Under the pieces are notes generated by a model, which saw nothing but the letters and a program-made list of their open reading frames with translations, was not told the DNA's origin and searched no databases. A DNA stretch of 64,000 bases from an uncultured Sulfitobacter sp. (GTDB lineage Bacteria > Pseudomonadota > Alphaproteobacteria > Rhodobacterales > Rhodobacteraceae). The translations under genes and the position numbers were made by a program. Every line of letters begins with the position of its first letter. The stretch's first letter is position 1. Below are positions 34,771 to 43,921 of this stretch, in pieces. The DNA lies in contig NZ_CANMQD010000004.1 of NCBI RefSeq assembly GCF_947499945.1, positions 1 through 64,000 on the forward strand, written 5' to 3'.

Positions 34771-35943
34771 ATGCGCAGGGTCAGCATTTTTGGCGCGACA
34801 GGGTCAATCGGGCAAAACACCATTGATCTGATCAGGCGTGCGCCAGACGCCTATGATGTGATCGCCCTGACCGGTGCACGTAATATCAAGCAATTGGCCG
34901 AAGATGCCATCGCCCTTAATGCGCAGGTCGCCGTGACAGCCGATGAGACAAAGCTGGATGAACTGCGTGACGCTCTGATTGGGACGGACATTGAAGCAGC
35001 GGCAGGTGCGCAAGCTATTGTTGAGGCAGCGCACCGTCCCGCCGATTGGATCATGTCGGCGATTGTAGGCGCGGCTGGCTTGGCGCCCGGTATGGCGGCC
35101 CTCTCCCAAGGGACGACGCTTGCGCTTGCCAATAAGGAATCGCTGGTCTGTGCAGGCAAACTGCTGCTGGAGACGAGCAGGGCGCATGGTGCGGAAATCC
35201 TGCCTGTGGACAGTGAGCACTCCGCTGTCTTTCAGGCTTTGGTCGGGGAGCCGATGGACGCCGTGGAGCGGATCATCATTACAGCTTCTGGCGGTGCCTT
35301 TCGCGATTGGCCGATTGAGGAATTGGCGGGGGCCACACTCGATCAGGCGTCATCGCATCCCAATTGGGACATGGGGCAGCGCATCACAATTGATAGCGCT
35401 TCCATGTTCAACAAGGCGATGGAAGTTATCGAAACGCGAGAGTTCTTTGGCGTTGATCCTGCGATGATCGAAGTATTGATCCATCCCCAAAGCATGATCC
35501 ACGCGCTCGTTGGCTTTAACGACGGTGCCCTGATGGCCCATGTCGGGCCTGCGGATATGCGTCATGCCATCGGCTATGCCTTGCACCACCCTGCGCGGCG
35601 TCATCTGCCGGTGGAGCGGCTCGACCTTGCAGCGATCGGGACATTCGAGTTTCGCGCACCTGATGATGTGCGGTGGCCTGCATTGCGCATTGCGCGTGAG
35701 GTCATGGCGCGGGGCGGACTTGCGGGCGCAGTATTCAATGCGGCTAAAGAGGCTGCGCTCGACGGATTTATCGCGGGTCATCTGAAATTTACCCAAATGT
35801 CGGACGTCGTTTCACAAACACTTGATGAGATGGATGCGGCAGGTGGTCATATTGATGCCACCATGACCCTTGATAACGTGCTCGAAACCGACCATCAGGC
35901 ACGCAAGGCCACACGGTTGGCCATTGAAAAAAGAGCAGGGTAG
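34771..35943 (+). CDS. dxr: 1-deoxy-D-xylulose-5-phosphate reductoisomerase
   Basis: A 390-residue protein with NADPH-binding FGATGSIGQNT at the start, NKESLVCAG, LPVDSEHSAVFQ (metal and substrate site) and SMIHALVGFNDG. It is the committed step of the MEP isoprenoid pathway, feeding UppS. ATG 34771 gives the FGATGSIG motif at residue 7. It is 4 bp from both neighbours. Confidence 0.96.
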   Translation: MRRVSIFGATGSIGQNTIDLIRRAPDAYDVIALTGARNIKQLAEDAIALNAQVAVTADETKLDELRDALIGTDIEAAAGAQAIVEAAHRPADWIMSAIVGAAGLAPGMAALSQGTTLALANKESLVCAGKLLLETSRAHGAEILPVDSEHSAVFQALVGEPMDAVERIIITASGGAFRDWPIEELAGATLDQASSHPNWDMGQRITIDSASMFNKAMEVIETREFFGVDPAMIEVLIHPQSMIHALVGFNDGALMAHVGPADMRHAIGYALHHPARRHLPVERLDLAAIGTFEFRAPDDVRWPALRIAREVMARGGLAGAVFNAAKEAALDGFIAGHLKFTQMSDVVSQTLDEMDAAGGHIDATMTLDNVLETDHQARKATRLAIEKRAG

Positions 35944-35947
35944 AGCA

Positions 35948-37300
35948 TTGGATATCACAACACTTGTACCGCAATTCGGCGGCTTCATCTGGACATTGGC
36001 AGCCTTTGTCATCGCATTGTCGGTGATCGTCGCGATTCATGAGTACGGTCACTACATTGTGGGCCGTTGGTGCGGGATCAAGGCAGATGTTTTCTCGCTT
36101 GGATTTGGTCCGGTGCTTTATTCGCGGTACGACAAGCGGGGGACCAAGTGGCAGATCGCTTTGCTTCCTTTTGGCGGATATGTGAAATTTGCGGGCGATG
36201 CCAATGCGGCCTCGGGCAAGGACGAGGACGCGATGGAAGAGGTTGCGACCGACCCCGTACGCTTACGTGAGACGATGCATGGTGCACCCCTTTGGGCGCG
36301 TGCGCTGACAGTTGCGGCGGGACCTGTATTCAACTTTGCGATGTCTATTATCATCTTCACTGGCATCATCCTGAGTGTGGGGGAGGACAGGGATCCATGG
36401 ACTGTTGAAGCCCTACGCCCACTGCCGCAAGACACTGTCGGTCTTGAACAGGGTGATGTCATATTGGAAATCGCGGGCCGTGCGTTACCAGCAGACCAAG
36501 AAGCCCCCGAGAGCCGTGATTTTATGGACACGCTGCCGTTGGAGCCGGTCCTTGAATATACGGTTGAACGTGATGGTGAACGTTTGACAGTTGACGGGCC
36601 ATACCCGATGCCAGCCCTTGTAGGTATGGTTGGTCCGCAGACCGCAGCACTTGAGGCGGGGCTTGCCCCCGGTGATGCGATTGTGGGTATCGATGGTGCG
36701 CCGACCTTTGCTTTTCAGCAGCTGGTTAAGGCTGTTGAGGGGTCCGAAGGGCGCCCCTTGTTGCTGGATGTTTGGCGTGCAGGCGAGATTTTACAATTTA
36801 CGCTGGTACCCAAGTCGACGGACGTGCCGCAACCGGATGGCAGCTTTAAAAATGTATTACGGATCGGCGTAGCCAGCAGTGGCGCGATCATTTCGGCCAA
36901 GGAAACACCTGGATTCTTTGACGCCACCCAAGATGGCATTGCTGCCACATGGCGTATCATGAAGGGATCTGTCTCAGGTATGTGGCACATGCTGACGGGC
37001 ACAATCAGCACCTGCAACATGTCCGGCCCTGTGGGTATAGCGAAAGTGTCCGGTGCCATGGCGAGCCAAGGTGCCATGAGCTTTATCGAGTTTATTGCAG
37101 TGTTGAGCACAGCAGTCGGTTTGCTCAATCTCTTCCCCATTCCGGCGCTCGACGGGGGGCATCTGACCTTTTATGCGTATGAAGCTGTTCGCGGGAAGCC
37201 GCCCAGCGACAAAGCGCTGCGTATTTTGATGACTGTGGGGATTACGCTGGTTCTCAGCCTTATGATCTTTGCTTTGTCGCAGGATTTGTTCTGTCCATAA
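35948..37300 (+). CDS. rseP: Site-2 intramembrane metalloprotease RseP
   Basis: A 450-residue membrane protease: zinc motif HEYGH in VAIHEYGHYIVGRWCG (about residue 30), two PDZ-like regions (about 120-330), and the third metal ligand in FPIPALDGGHL. It cuts membrane-anchored anti-sigma factors and leftover signal peptides. The start is taken as TTG 35948 (AGGG 7 bases upstream), because the first membrane segment and HEYGH then sit as in the family; the ATG of the longer frame lies inside dxr. Confidence 0.93.
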   Translation: MDITTLVPQFGGFIWTLAAFVIALSVIVAIHEYGHYIVGRWCGIKADVFSLGFGPVLYSRYDKRGTKWQIALLPFGGYVKFAGDANAASGKDEDAMEEVATDPVRLRETMHGAPLWARALTVAAGPVFNFAMSIIIFTGIILSVGEDRDPWTVEALRPLPQDTVGLEQGDVILEIAGRALPADQEAPESRDFMDTLPLEPVLEYTVERDGERLTVDGPYPMPALVGMVGPQTAALEAGLAPGDAIVGIDGAPTFAFQQLVKAVEGSEGRPLLLDVWRAGEILQFTLVPKSTDVPQPDGSFKNVLRIGVASSGAIISAKETPGFFDATQDGIAATWRIMKGSVSGMWHMLTGTISTCNMSGPVGIAKVSGAMASQGAMSFIEFIAVLSTAVGLLNLFPIPALDGGHLTFYAYEAVRGKPPSDKALRILMTVGITLVLSLMIFALSQDLFCP

Positions 37301-37351
37301 TACTGCGTCACAACTTTGTATTGTTGCAAATGCAGGGCCATTGCCTTGCTT

Positions 37352-37384
37352 TTGCCACATTTGATCCCCGTGGTTGCCACATTT
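37352..37384 (+). repeat. Direct repeat TTGCCACATTT upstream of a small ORF
   Basis: Two identical 11-mers at 37352-37362 and 37374-37384, 22 bp apart (two helical turns), 50-80 bp upstream of the 42-residue ORF at 37434. Possible regulatory sites. A third, weaker resemblance lies at 37323. Confidence 0.45.
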
Positions 37385-37433
37385 AGCTGGCAATCATGAA
37401 GGACGAGACAAACTCGGATCAAAGGAGCGACCC

Positions 37434-37562
37434 ATGCAAACCATTTCAAAAGGCTACCGCGGCTTGAGTGTGCTGATCGATCTGAACTGGGATCGCGCCC
37501 TGTACATGTGCACGATGATTTTTGCCCTTTGCGCAGGTGCCTACCTTGGCAGTTTGCCGTAA
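37434..37562 (+). CDS. Small membrane protein, 42 residues
   Basis: The frame begins MQTISKGYRGLSVLIDLNWD and ends in a hydrophobic stretch (residues 22-42, with two Cys). AAGGAG lies 8 bases before the ATG, the strongest Shine-Dalgarno in this intergenic gap. It lies between rseP and bamA. It may be a genuine small membrane protein; no homologue is known to me. Confidence 0.6.
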   Translation: MQTISKGYRGLSVLIDLNWDRALYMCTMIFALCAGAYLGSLP

Positions 37563-37707
37563 ACCACCGGCACTATTTATACATCTGGTAGAGTCCGCGC
37601 GCTGCGTGGGCTCATTTGGTTTGAAAAAGCGGCTTCATAGTTTTGACAACCACGGCCCCTACGGTTAGTCAGGGTATCAACGGTGTCAATAAAATTGGGT
37701 ATAAACC

Positions 37708-40080
37708 ATGAACCTGGGGTCTATGATGCGCGCATCCCGCACGCCTGAGCAGTACAGCTACTATCGGTCGGGCCTCAAAGGTCTTGCTTTTTCGCTATTA
37801 ATTACAACCGCTTGGATTGTTCCGGCGCCGCAAGTCGCGGCCCAGCAGTATCAATTCAACACAGTCAGCATTGATGGCAACCAGCGTATCGGTGACAGCG
37901 CGATCCTGTCTCAGGCTGGAATCGCACGCGGTCAGGCGATCAGTGCAGGTGAGTTGAACGACGCATATCAGCGTCTTAACAACTCCGGTTTGTTTGAAAG
38001 TGTCTCAATAACGCCGCAAGGCCGAACCCTCAAAATCACAGTGGTTGAGCTGCCGACGATCAACCGCATCTCGTTTGAGGGGAACCGCCGCATCAAAGAC
38101 GAGGCGCTGTCGAGCGTTGTGGATTCAACCGCACGCCGCGTGTTCAACCCGACACTTGCGGAAAAAGACGCCAATTCCATTGCGCAGGCTTATTCCAATG
38201 ATGGCCGGCTGTCGGCCCGTGTGCAGCCCAAAGTGATCAAGCGCAGCCAGAACCGTGTGGATCTGGTGTTTGAAATTTTTGAAGGGGACAACGTCGAGGT
38301 TGAGCGCCTGAGCTTTGTCGGCAATCGCAAATTCTCGGACCGCCGCTTGCGCCGCGTTTTGGGCACAAAGCAGGCGGGCATCTTCCGCCGTCTTGTGCGC
38401 CGCGACACATTCGTCGAGGACCGTGTCGAGTTCGACAAGCAGGTCTTGCGCGATTTTTACTTCTCCCGCGGTTACGTCGACATGCGCATCAATTCTGTGA
38501 ACGCAGAGCTGACACAGGAGCGTGACGGTTATTTCGTGGGCTTTAATGTTCAAGAGGGCCAGCAATTCCAATTCGGCCAGATTTCGGTTGTTTCAGAGTT
38601 AAACAACGTCGATAGCGATGAGTACATGAAGATCGTCAAGGTGAAGCCGGGCGTTGTCTATTCGCCGACACTTGTCGAAGCCGACATTGCCCGTATTGAG
38701 CGTCAGGCGATCCGTGATGGAGTGGATTTTATGCGGGTCGAGCCGCGTGTGACGCGCAATGACCGCACGCAAACGCTGGATGTCGAGTTTGTTCTGTCGC
38801 GTGGCCAACGTATTTTTGTTGAGCGTATCGATATTGAGGGCAACACAACCACTCTCGATCGTGTTGTGCGTCGGCAGTTTGACAGTGTGGAAGGCGACCC
38901 CTTTAACCCACGTGAAATCCGCCAGTCGGCTGAGCGTATTCGTGCGCTCGGGTATTTCGAATCTGCTGAGGTGAACGCCCGCGAAGGATCAACGCCCGAG
39001 CAGGTGGTGATTGACGTTGATGTTGAAGAAAAGCCTACAGGCTCGCTCAACTTCGGTGGATCGTTTTCCTCGTCTGACGGTTTTGGCGTCGCAATCAGCT
39101 TCGCCGAGGAGAACTTCCTTGGACGCGGTCAAAAGTTGCTCCTTAACGTTTCGACAGCCGCGGATGCGCGCCGTTACGGCTTTAACTTCATCGAGCCGTC
39201 TTTGTTGGGCCGTGATGTAGCCCTCGGACTGGAACTTGACTATTCCGAGACAAATTCGTCATTTTCGACGTATGACAGCTCGCGGTTGACCTTCCGTCCA
39301 AGCTTGTCTTTTCCGGTAAGTGAAAACGGCCGTTTGCAGCTGCGCTATACCGCAGAGCAAGTGGAAGCCACTGCGCGGGATCCCAATGAAGATGGGAGCG
39401 CGTTTGCAGGTGGTATCATCGCGAATGATATTGCAGCAGGAGCTTTGGTAAGCTCGGCCCTCGGTTATGAGTATAGCTATGACACCCGACGCACAGGCCT
39501 TGATCCGAACGCTGGCGTCCTGTTCCGCTTCAGTCAGGATTTCGCCGGATTGGGTGGCGATCAGAAGTATGTACGCACAGTGGCGAAGCTTGTTGGCGAA
39601 AAGAAATTCTTTAATGAAGAGCTTACCCTGCGTGCGACCCTTGAAGGCGGCGCTATCGCGTGGAGCAGCGGCACAAACCGCGCGCTTGACCGCTTTATCC
39701 TGACACCGGCACAGTTGCGCGGCTTTGAGCCGGGTGGTGTTGGTCCCCGCGATACCGGATCGTCAGAGAATGATACACTGGGCGGTAATATGTATCTTGT
39801 GGGTCGTCTTGAAGCGGAATTTCCCCTTGGACTTCCTGAGGAATACGGCATCCGTGGCGGCGTTTTCTATGACGTCGGTAACCTGTGGGATTTATCCGAT
39901 GTAAACCTGAGCGGTGGGACCGTTTCTGGTGAAAGCGGGTCGTTCCGTCATGTCATCGGCGTGTCGATCTTTTGGGACACACCAGTTGGACCGCTTCAGT
40001 TCAACATATCGGACGCGATCCAAAAAGAAGACTATGACCGTGAGCAGAAGTTCGAAATCACCCTACAAACGCAATTCTAA
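37708..40080 (+). CDS. bamA: Outer membrane protein assembly factor BamA
   Basis: A 790-residue Omp85 protein: signal peptide (about 1-45), five POTRA domains (about 50-440, e.g. VSIDGNQRIGDSAIL and IRFEGN-type strands), then a 16-strand barrel ending in a Phe (ITLQTQF), the C-terminal signal of outer-membrane proteins. It inserts barrels into the outer membrane. Ribosome site upstream is weak. Followed 3 bp later by skp. Confidence 0.95.
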   Translation: MNLGSMMRASRTPEQYSYYRSGLKGLAFSLLITTAWIVPAPQVAAQQYQFNTVSIDGNQRIGDSAILSQAGIARGQAISAGELNDAYQRLNNSGLFESVSITPQGRTLKITVVELPTINRISFEGNRRIKDEALSSVVDSTARRVFNPTLAEKDANSIAQAYSNDGRLSARVQPKVIKRSQNRVDLVFEIFEGDNVEVERLSFVGNRKFSDRRLRRVLGTKQAGIFRRLVRRDTFVEDRVEFDKQVLRDFYFSRGYVDMRINSVNAELTQERDGYFVGFNVQEGQQFQFGQISVVSELNNVDSDEYMKIVKVKPGVVYSPTLVEADIARIERQAIRDGVDFMRVEPRVTRNDRTQTLDVEFVLSRGQRIFVERIDIEGNTTTLDRVVRRQFDSVEGDPFNPREIRQSAERIRALGYFESAEVNAREGSTPEQVVIDVDVEEKPTGSLNFGGSFSSSDGFGVAISFAEENFLGRGQKLLLNVSTAADARRYGFNFIEPSLLGRDVALGLELDYSETNSSFSTYDSSRLTFRPSLSFPVSENGRLQLRYTAEQVEATARDPNEDGSAFAGGIIANDIAAGALVSSALGYEYSYDTRRTGLDPNAGVLFRFSQDFAGLGGDQKYVRTVAKLVGEKKFFNEELTLRATLEGGAIAWSSGTNRALDRFILTPAQLRGFEPGGVGPRDTGSSENDTLGGNMYLVGRLEAEFPLGLPEEYGIRGGVFYDVGNLWDLSDVNLSGGTVSGESGSFRHVIGVSIFWDTPVGPLQFNISDAIQKEDYDREQKFEITLQTQF

Positions 40081-40083
40081 GAC

Positions 40084-40656
40084 ATGCGCCGCGCGCTTTC
40101 TCTGATCTATATTACGCTGGTGCTGCTTTGTGCGGCTCCAGCTTTTGCACAGGATCAGGTGCAGCCGGCGGGTGGGATCGTAGTCTTTGATAGTGACAGG
40201 CTGTTTTTCGAAAGTGATTTTGGCCAGCGTGTCACCCGTGATATCGAAGCGACAGGCAACGAGTTGGTCGCCGAGAACCGACGCATTGAGGCGGAACTTG
40301 CGAGTGCAGAGCAAGACCTGACCGAGCGCCGTGCGAGTATGACCCCCGAGGCATTCAGACCACTTGCAGACGCTTTTGATACCCGCGTGCAGGCATCGCG
40401 CCAAGAGCAGGCGGCCAAATCTCGTGCTCTCAATGCCTTGCTGGCGCAACAGCGCGAAACTTTTCTGCGGGCTGCAACTCCAATTTTGAGAGAACTGATG
40501 GTGGAATCGGGTGCTGCAGTTGTGCTTGAAAACCGCACTGTGTTTTTCAGTGCGCCCGGCAGCGATATTACCAACGCTGCAATCGAACGCCTCAACCAGC
40601 AGTTGGGTGATGGCAGTGCGGTAGAAGCACCTGCGCCCGAGGCGTCACAAGACTAG
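40084..40656 (+). CDS. skp: Periplasmic chaperone, OmpH/Skp family
   Basis: A 190-residue protein with a clear signal peptide (MRRALSLIYITLVLLCAAPAF), then a coiled-coil, Arg/Glu/Gln-rich body (about 60-150) and a hydrophobic end strand VVLENRTVFF. It fits Skp, which carries unfolded outer-membrane proteins to BamA. The position after bamA supports this. Confidence 0.88.
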   Translation: MRRALSLIYITLVLLCAAPAFAQDQVQPAGGIVVFDSDRLFFESDFGQRVTRDIEATGNELVAENRRIEAELASAEQDLTERRASMTPEAFRPLADAFDTRVQASRQEQAAKSRALNALLAQQRETFLRAATPILRELMVESGAAVVLENRTVFFSAPGSDITNAAIERLNQQLGDGSAVEAPAPEASQD

Positions 40657-40726
40657 GCCGCACCTGCTTGCTCCGCGCGATTTGAATTGGTAGCTGTTTG
40701 CGCAAAGATCCCCGAAAGGACCCTCC

Positions 40727-41197
40727 ATGACACAAGACCTCAAACGCGCTGATATCCAGATGATCCAGCGGATTCTTCCGCACCGATATCCCTTCTTGCT
40801 GGTTGACAAGGTTGAGGAAATTGATGGCACGCAATCCTCAGTGGGCTACAAAAACGTCACCATGAACGAGCCACATTTTCAGGGGCATTTTCCCGGCACA
40901 CCTATCATGCCCGGAGTGACGATTGTCGAGGCGATGGCCCAGACGGCGGGTGTCATGGTTGGGGTGGCGCTGGAACAGATGGACAAGGAAATGCTAATCT
41001 ATTTCATGTCGATTGATAACTGCAAGTTCCGCCGAAAGGTTGTGCCAGGTGATGTCTTGCGCATGGATTTGAAGACTGTACGCGGCAAGCCGGGCGGCAA
41101 AATCTGGAAATTTTCCGGTGTTGCCACGGTCGAGGGCGAGATGGCGGCAGAGGCCGAGTTTATGGCCATGCTTGATCTACCAAAAGGTGACGCATAA
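40727..41197 (+). CDS. fabZ: 3-hydroxyacyl-ACP dehydratase
   Basis: A 156-residue hotdog-fold protein with the FabZ pair: His in [12 protein letters not shown] and Glu in [10 protein letters not shown]. It dehydrates hydroxyacyl-ACP in fatty acid synthesis and competes with lipid A for the same intermediate. Its TAA overlaps the lpxA ATG by one base (TAATG). Many relatives have lpxD between skp and fabZ; it is absent here. Confidence 0.96.
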   Translation: MTQDLKRADIQMIQRILPHRYPFLLVDKVEEIDGTQSSVGYKNVTMNEPHFQGHFPGTPIMPGVTIVEAMAQTAGVMVGVALEQMDKEMLIYFMSIDNCKFRRKVVPGDVLRMDLKTVRGKPGGKIWKFSGVATVEGEMAAEAEFMAMLDLPKGDA

Positions 41198-41976
41198 TGG
41201 CCATCCATCCCAGCGCTGTAATCGAGAACGGCGCTCAGATTGATCCTTTGGCGACTGTGGGGCCGTTTTGTGTCGTTGGTCCGGAAGTGGTGCTGCATGC
41301 CGATGTGGTCCTGAAATCGCATGTTGTGATCACGGGGCAAACGTCGGTGGGTGAGGGGACGGTTATTTTTCCCTTCGCTGTCATTGGCGAAATTCCGCAG
41401 GATCTGAAGTTCAAGGGCGAGACAAGTCGCCTCGAAATTGGAAAGCGCAACCGCATCCGTGAACATGTGACCATGAATTGCGGCACTGAGGGTGGCGGCG
41501 GTGTGACGTCAGTCGGCGATGATGGGATGTTCATGGCTGGCTGTCATATCGCGCATGATGCAGTCATCGGGAACAATGTGATTGTGGTAAATAACGCCGC
41601 TGTTGCGGGGCATTGCGTGATCGAGGATCAGGTGATCATCGGTGGTCTGTCTGGGATTCACCAATGGGTTCGCGTGGGGCGTGGGGCGATTATCGGTGCG
41701 GTCACAATGGTAACGAATGACGTAATCCCTTACGGCCTCGTTCAAGCGCCGCGTGGGCATCTCGACGGGCTGAACCTTGTTGGTCTCAAGCGCCGTGGCG
41801 TAGCGCGCGGTGATATCACAGCTTTGCGTGCAGCGTTTCAGATGTTGGCACAGGGGGATGGCACCTTCCATGACCGGGCCGCACGGTTGGGCGCCGAAAC
41901 AGAGAGCGAATACGTCCGCGAGATCGTCGACTTTGTGCTGGCCGACAGTGGCCGTCACTTCCTGACGCCGAAATGA
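41197..41976 (+). CDS. lpxA: UDP-N-acetylglucosamine acyltransferase
   Basis: A 259-residue left-handed beta-helix protein with hexapeptide repeats across most of its length and the catalytic His in the MAGCHIAHDAVIGN segment (near residue 120). It adds the first fatty acid to UDP-GlcNAc in lipid A synthesis. Coupled to fabZ by a 1-bp overlap and to lpxI by ATGA. Confidence 0.96.
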   Translation: MAIHPSAVIENGAQIDPLATVGPFCVVGPEVVLHADVVLKSHVVITGQTSVGEGTVIFPFAVIGEIPQDLKFKGETSRLEIGKRNRIREHVTMNCGTEGGGGVTSVGDDGMFMAGCHIAHDAVIGNNVIVVNNAAVAGHCVIEDQVIIGGLSGIHQWVRVGRGAIIGAVTMVTNDVIPYGLVQAPRGHLDGLNLVGLKRRGVARGDITALRAAFQMLAQGDGTFHDRAARLGAETESEYVREIVDFVLADSGRHFLTPK

Positions 41977-42758
41977 CGTTGGCATTGATCGCAGGGCGCG
42001 GCGATTTGCCTGCGCTGGTGGCGAAAGCGGTGGTAACGCCCCCGCTGATCTGTGGCTATGAGGGCATTGAACTGAGCGGTGTTGAAGCGGACATAAGTTT
42101 CCGGCTTGAAACCCTCGGTACGCTTTTGCTGGATCTTGGGACACGCGGGGTCACACAGGTTTGCTTTGCGGGCGGGCTCGACCGTCCTGCGCTAGACCCC
42201 AGCAAAATTGACGCGGAAACAGCGCCATTGGTCCCGATGTTCATGGGAGCCTTGCAGCAGGGCGATGACGGCGCGCTGCGCGTTGTGGTGGAATTGTTCG
42301 AGAAGACGGGCTTCGAAGTTGTGGGTGCACATGACGTAGCCCCAAATTTGTTGGCCAAAGGGGGCGTCTATGGCGCTGAATGGCCTGACGCGCAGATGCG
42401 TAACGATGCTGAAATAGCCGCTAACCACATCCTTAAAATGTCACCCCAAGATAAGGGGCAAGCCTGCGTTGTCGCGCAAGGCAAGGTGGTTGCGATGGAG
42501 GATGCGCGGGGCACGGATGCGATGCTCGGCGACCTTGGCAAAGTGACGGACGGTATATTGTTCAAAGGACCAAAAGAGGGTCAGTCGCGTCGCATTGATC
42601 TGCCCACAGTTGGACCCGAGACATTTGATGCTGCCCACCGCGCAGGATTGCGTGGGGTCGTGGTCGATGCCGGTGATGTGCTTGTCCTACACCCCAAGGC
42701 CTGTGCCGAGCGTGCTGACGCCAATGGCTTGGTGTTTTGGGCGCGGACGGGAGAATGA
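41973..42758 (+). CDS. lpxI: UDP-2,3-diacylglucosamine diphosphatase LpxI
   Basis: A 261-residue protein of the LpxI family (formerly DUF1009), beginning MTLALIAGRGDLPALVAKA, with VAQGKVVAMEDARGTDAML and FKGPKEGQSRRIDLPTVGP downstream. It hydrolyses the diphosphate of UDP-2,3-diacylglucosamine, replacing LpxH in alphaproteobacteria. Overlaps lpxA and lpxB by 4 bp each. Confidence 0.94.
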   Translation: MTLALIAGRGDLPALVAKAVVTPPLICGYEGIELSGVEADISFRLETLGTLLLDLGTRGVTQVCFAGGLDRPALDPSKIDAETAPLVPMFMGALQQGDDGALRVVVELFEKTGFEVVGAHDVAPNLLAKGGVYGAEWPDAQMRNDAEIAANHILKMSPQDKGQACVVAQGKVVAMEDARGTDAMLGDLGKVTDGILFKGPKEGQSRRIDLPTVGPETFDAAHRAGLRGVVVDAGDVLVLHPKACAERADANGLVFWARTGE

Positions 42759-43921
42759 CATCCCTGAGGGTCTTTATTCTTGCAGGAGAGCCTTCGGGGG
42801 ATAAACTCGGGGGTGCGCTTATGGCGGGGCTTAAATCCCTTCGCCCCGATGTGAGTTTTGAGGGGATCGGCGGCGTGCAAATGCAGGCTGAAGGTTTGCG
42901 CAGTCGTTTTGACATGGATGAGTTAAGCGTCATGGGGCTGGCCGAGGTTCTGCCCAAGTATCGCCACCTCAAGCGCCGCATCGCCGAGACTGCACAGGCT
43001 GTGATCGAGACGCGCCCTGACGTGCTGATCACGATCGACAGCCCCGATTTTTCCTTGCGTGTGGCAAAGTTGGTCAAGGCGGGCAGTGATATCCGCACGG
43101 TGCATTATGTGGCCCCTACAGTTTGGGCATGGCGGGCAGGGCGTGCAGCAAAGATGGCGCGGCATATTGATCATGTGCTGGCCCTCTTTCCCTTTGAGCC
43201 TCCCTTGATGCGGGCCGCTGGCATGCGCTGTGATTTTGTCGGCCATCCGGTAGTTGCAGAGCCTGTTGCGACAAAAGCAGAGGCCGACATGTTCCGCCAA
43301 CGTCATAGTTTGGGGTCCAAACCCTTGCTGATGGTGCTGCCCGGTTCGCGCCGTGGTGAGGTTGCGCGATTGGGAGAGCGATTTGGCCATGCAATCAAGG
43401 CGCTCAAAGCCAAACATCCCGACATGCAGATTGTCGTACCCGCTGCTGGCCCCGTGGCTGATGCGGTGGTGAATCTTACCGCATCATGGCCCGATACAGT
43501 TGTCCTTGATCCGCGCGGTGGTGACTACGAGGCGGCAATGGCGCAGAAGCGCGCTGCGTTTCAGGCCGCTGACATTGCGCTCGCGGCCTCTGGCACGGTC
43601 TCGCTTGAACTTGCGGCGTCCAGAACGCCGATGGTTATCGCTTATGACATGAGCCCGCTCAGCCGTTTTATCATCAGCCGTATGATGCTGGTAGATACGG
43701 TCACACTGGTCAATCTGGTGTCTGAAACCCGTGCTGTGCCTGAGTTTATAGGCAAGGCCTGCACACCGAAGGCAATTGCGCAGGGGATTGAGGATGTCAT
43801 TGCATCACCTGACGCCCAGCGGACCGCAATGGACCTCACGATGGAACGGCTGGGCCGTGGCGGCGAAGCACCGGGTCTAAGGGCCGCAAGGGCAGTTTTG
43901 AACGGGCTGGCCGAGGCGTAG
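42755..43921 (+). CDS. lpxB: Lipid-A-disaccharide synthase
   Basis: A 388-residue GT19 protein: ILAGEPSGDKLGG near the start, IDSPDFSLRVAK, HYVAPTVWAWRAGRA and LPGSRRGEVARL, with SGTVSLELAASRTPMV near the C-terminus. It joins two acylated glucosamines in lipid A. ATG 42755 overlaps the lpxI stop (ATGA). Last gene of the operon; its stop abuts mnmA, which is convergent. Confidence 0.95.
   Translation: MTSLRVFILAGEPSGDKLGGALMAGLKSLRPDVSFEGIGGVQMQAEGLRSRFDMDELSVMGLAEVLPKYRHLKRRIAETAQAVIETRPDVLITIDSPDFSLRVAKLVKAGSDIRTVHYVAPTVWAWRAGRAAKMARHIDHVLALFPFEPPLMRAAGMRCDFVGHPVVAEPVATKAEADMFRQRHSLGSKPLLMVLPGSRRGEVARLGERFGHAIKALKAKHPDMQIVVPAAGPVADAVVNLTASWPDTVVLDPRGGDYEAAMAQKRAAFQAADIALAASGTVSLELAASRTPMVIAYDMSPLSRFIISRMMLVDTVTLVNLVSETRAVPEFIGKACTPKAIAQGIEDVIASPDAQRTAMDLTMERLGRGGEAPGLRAARAVLNGLAEA

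Noticed and set aside
37362..37384. ECF RpoE-type -35 TGATCC before the 42-residue ORF
   Set aside because: TGATCC is present at 37362-37367, but there is no good -10 element at the right distance.
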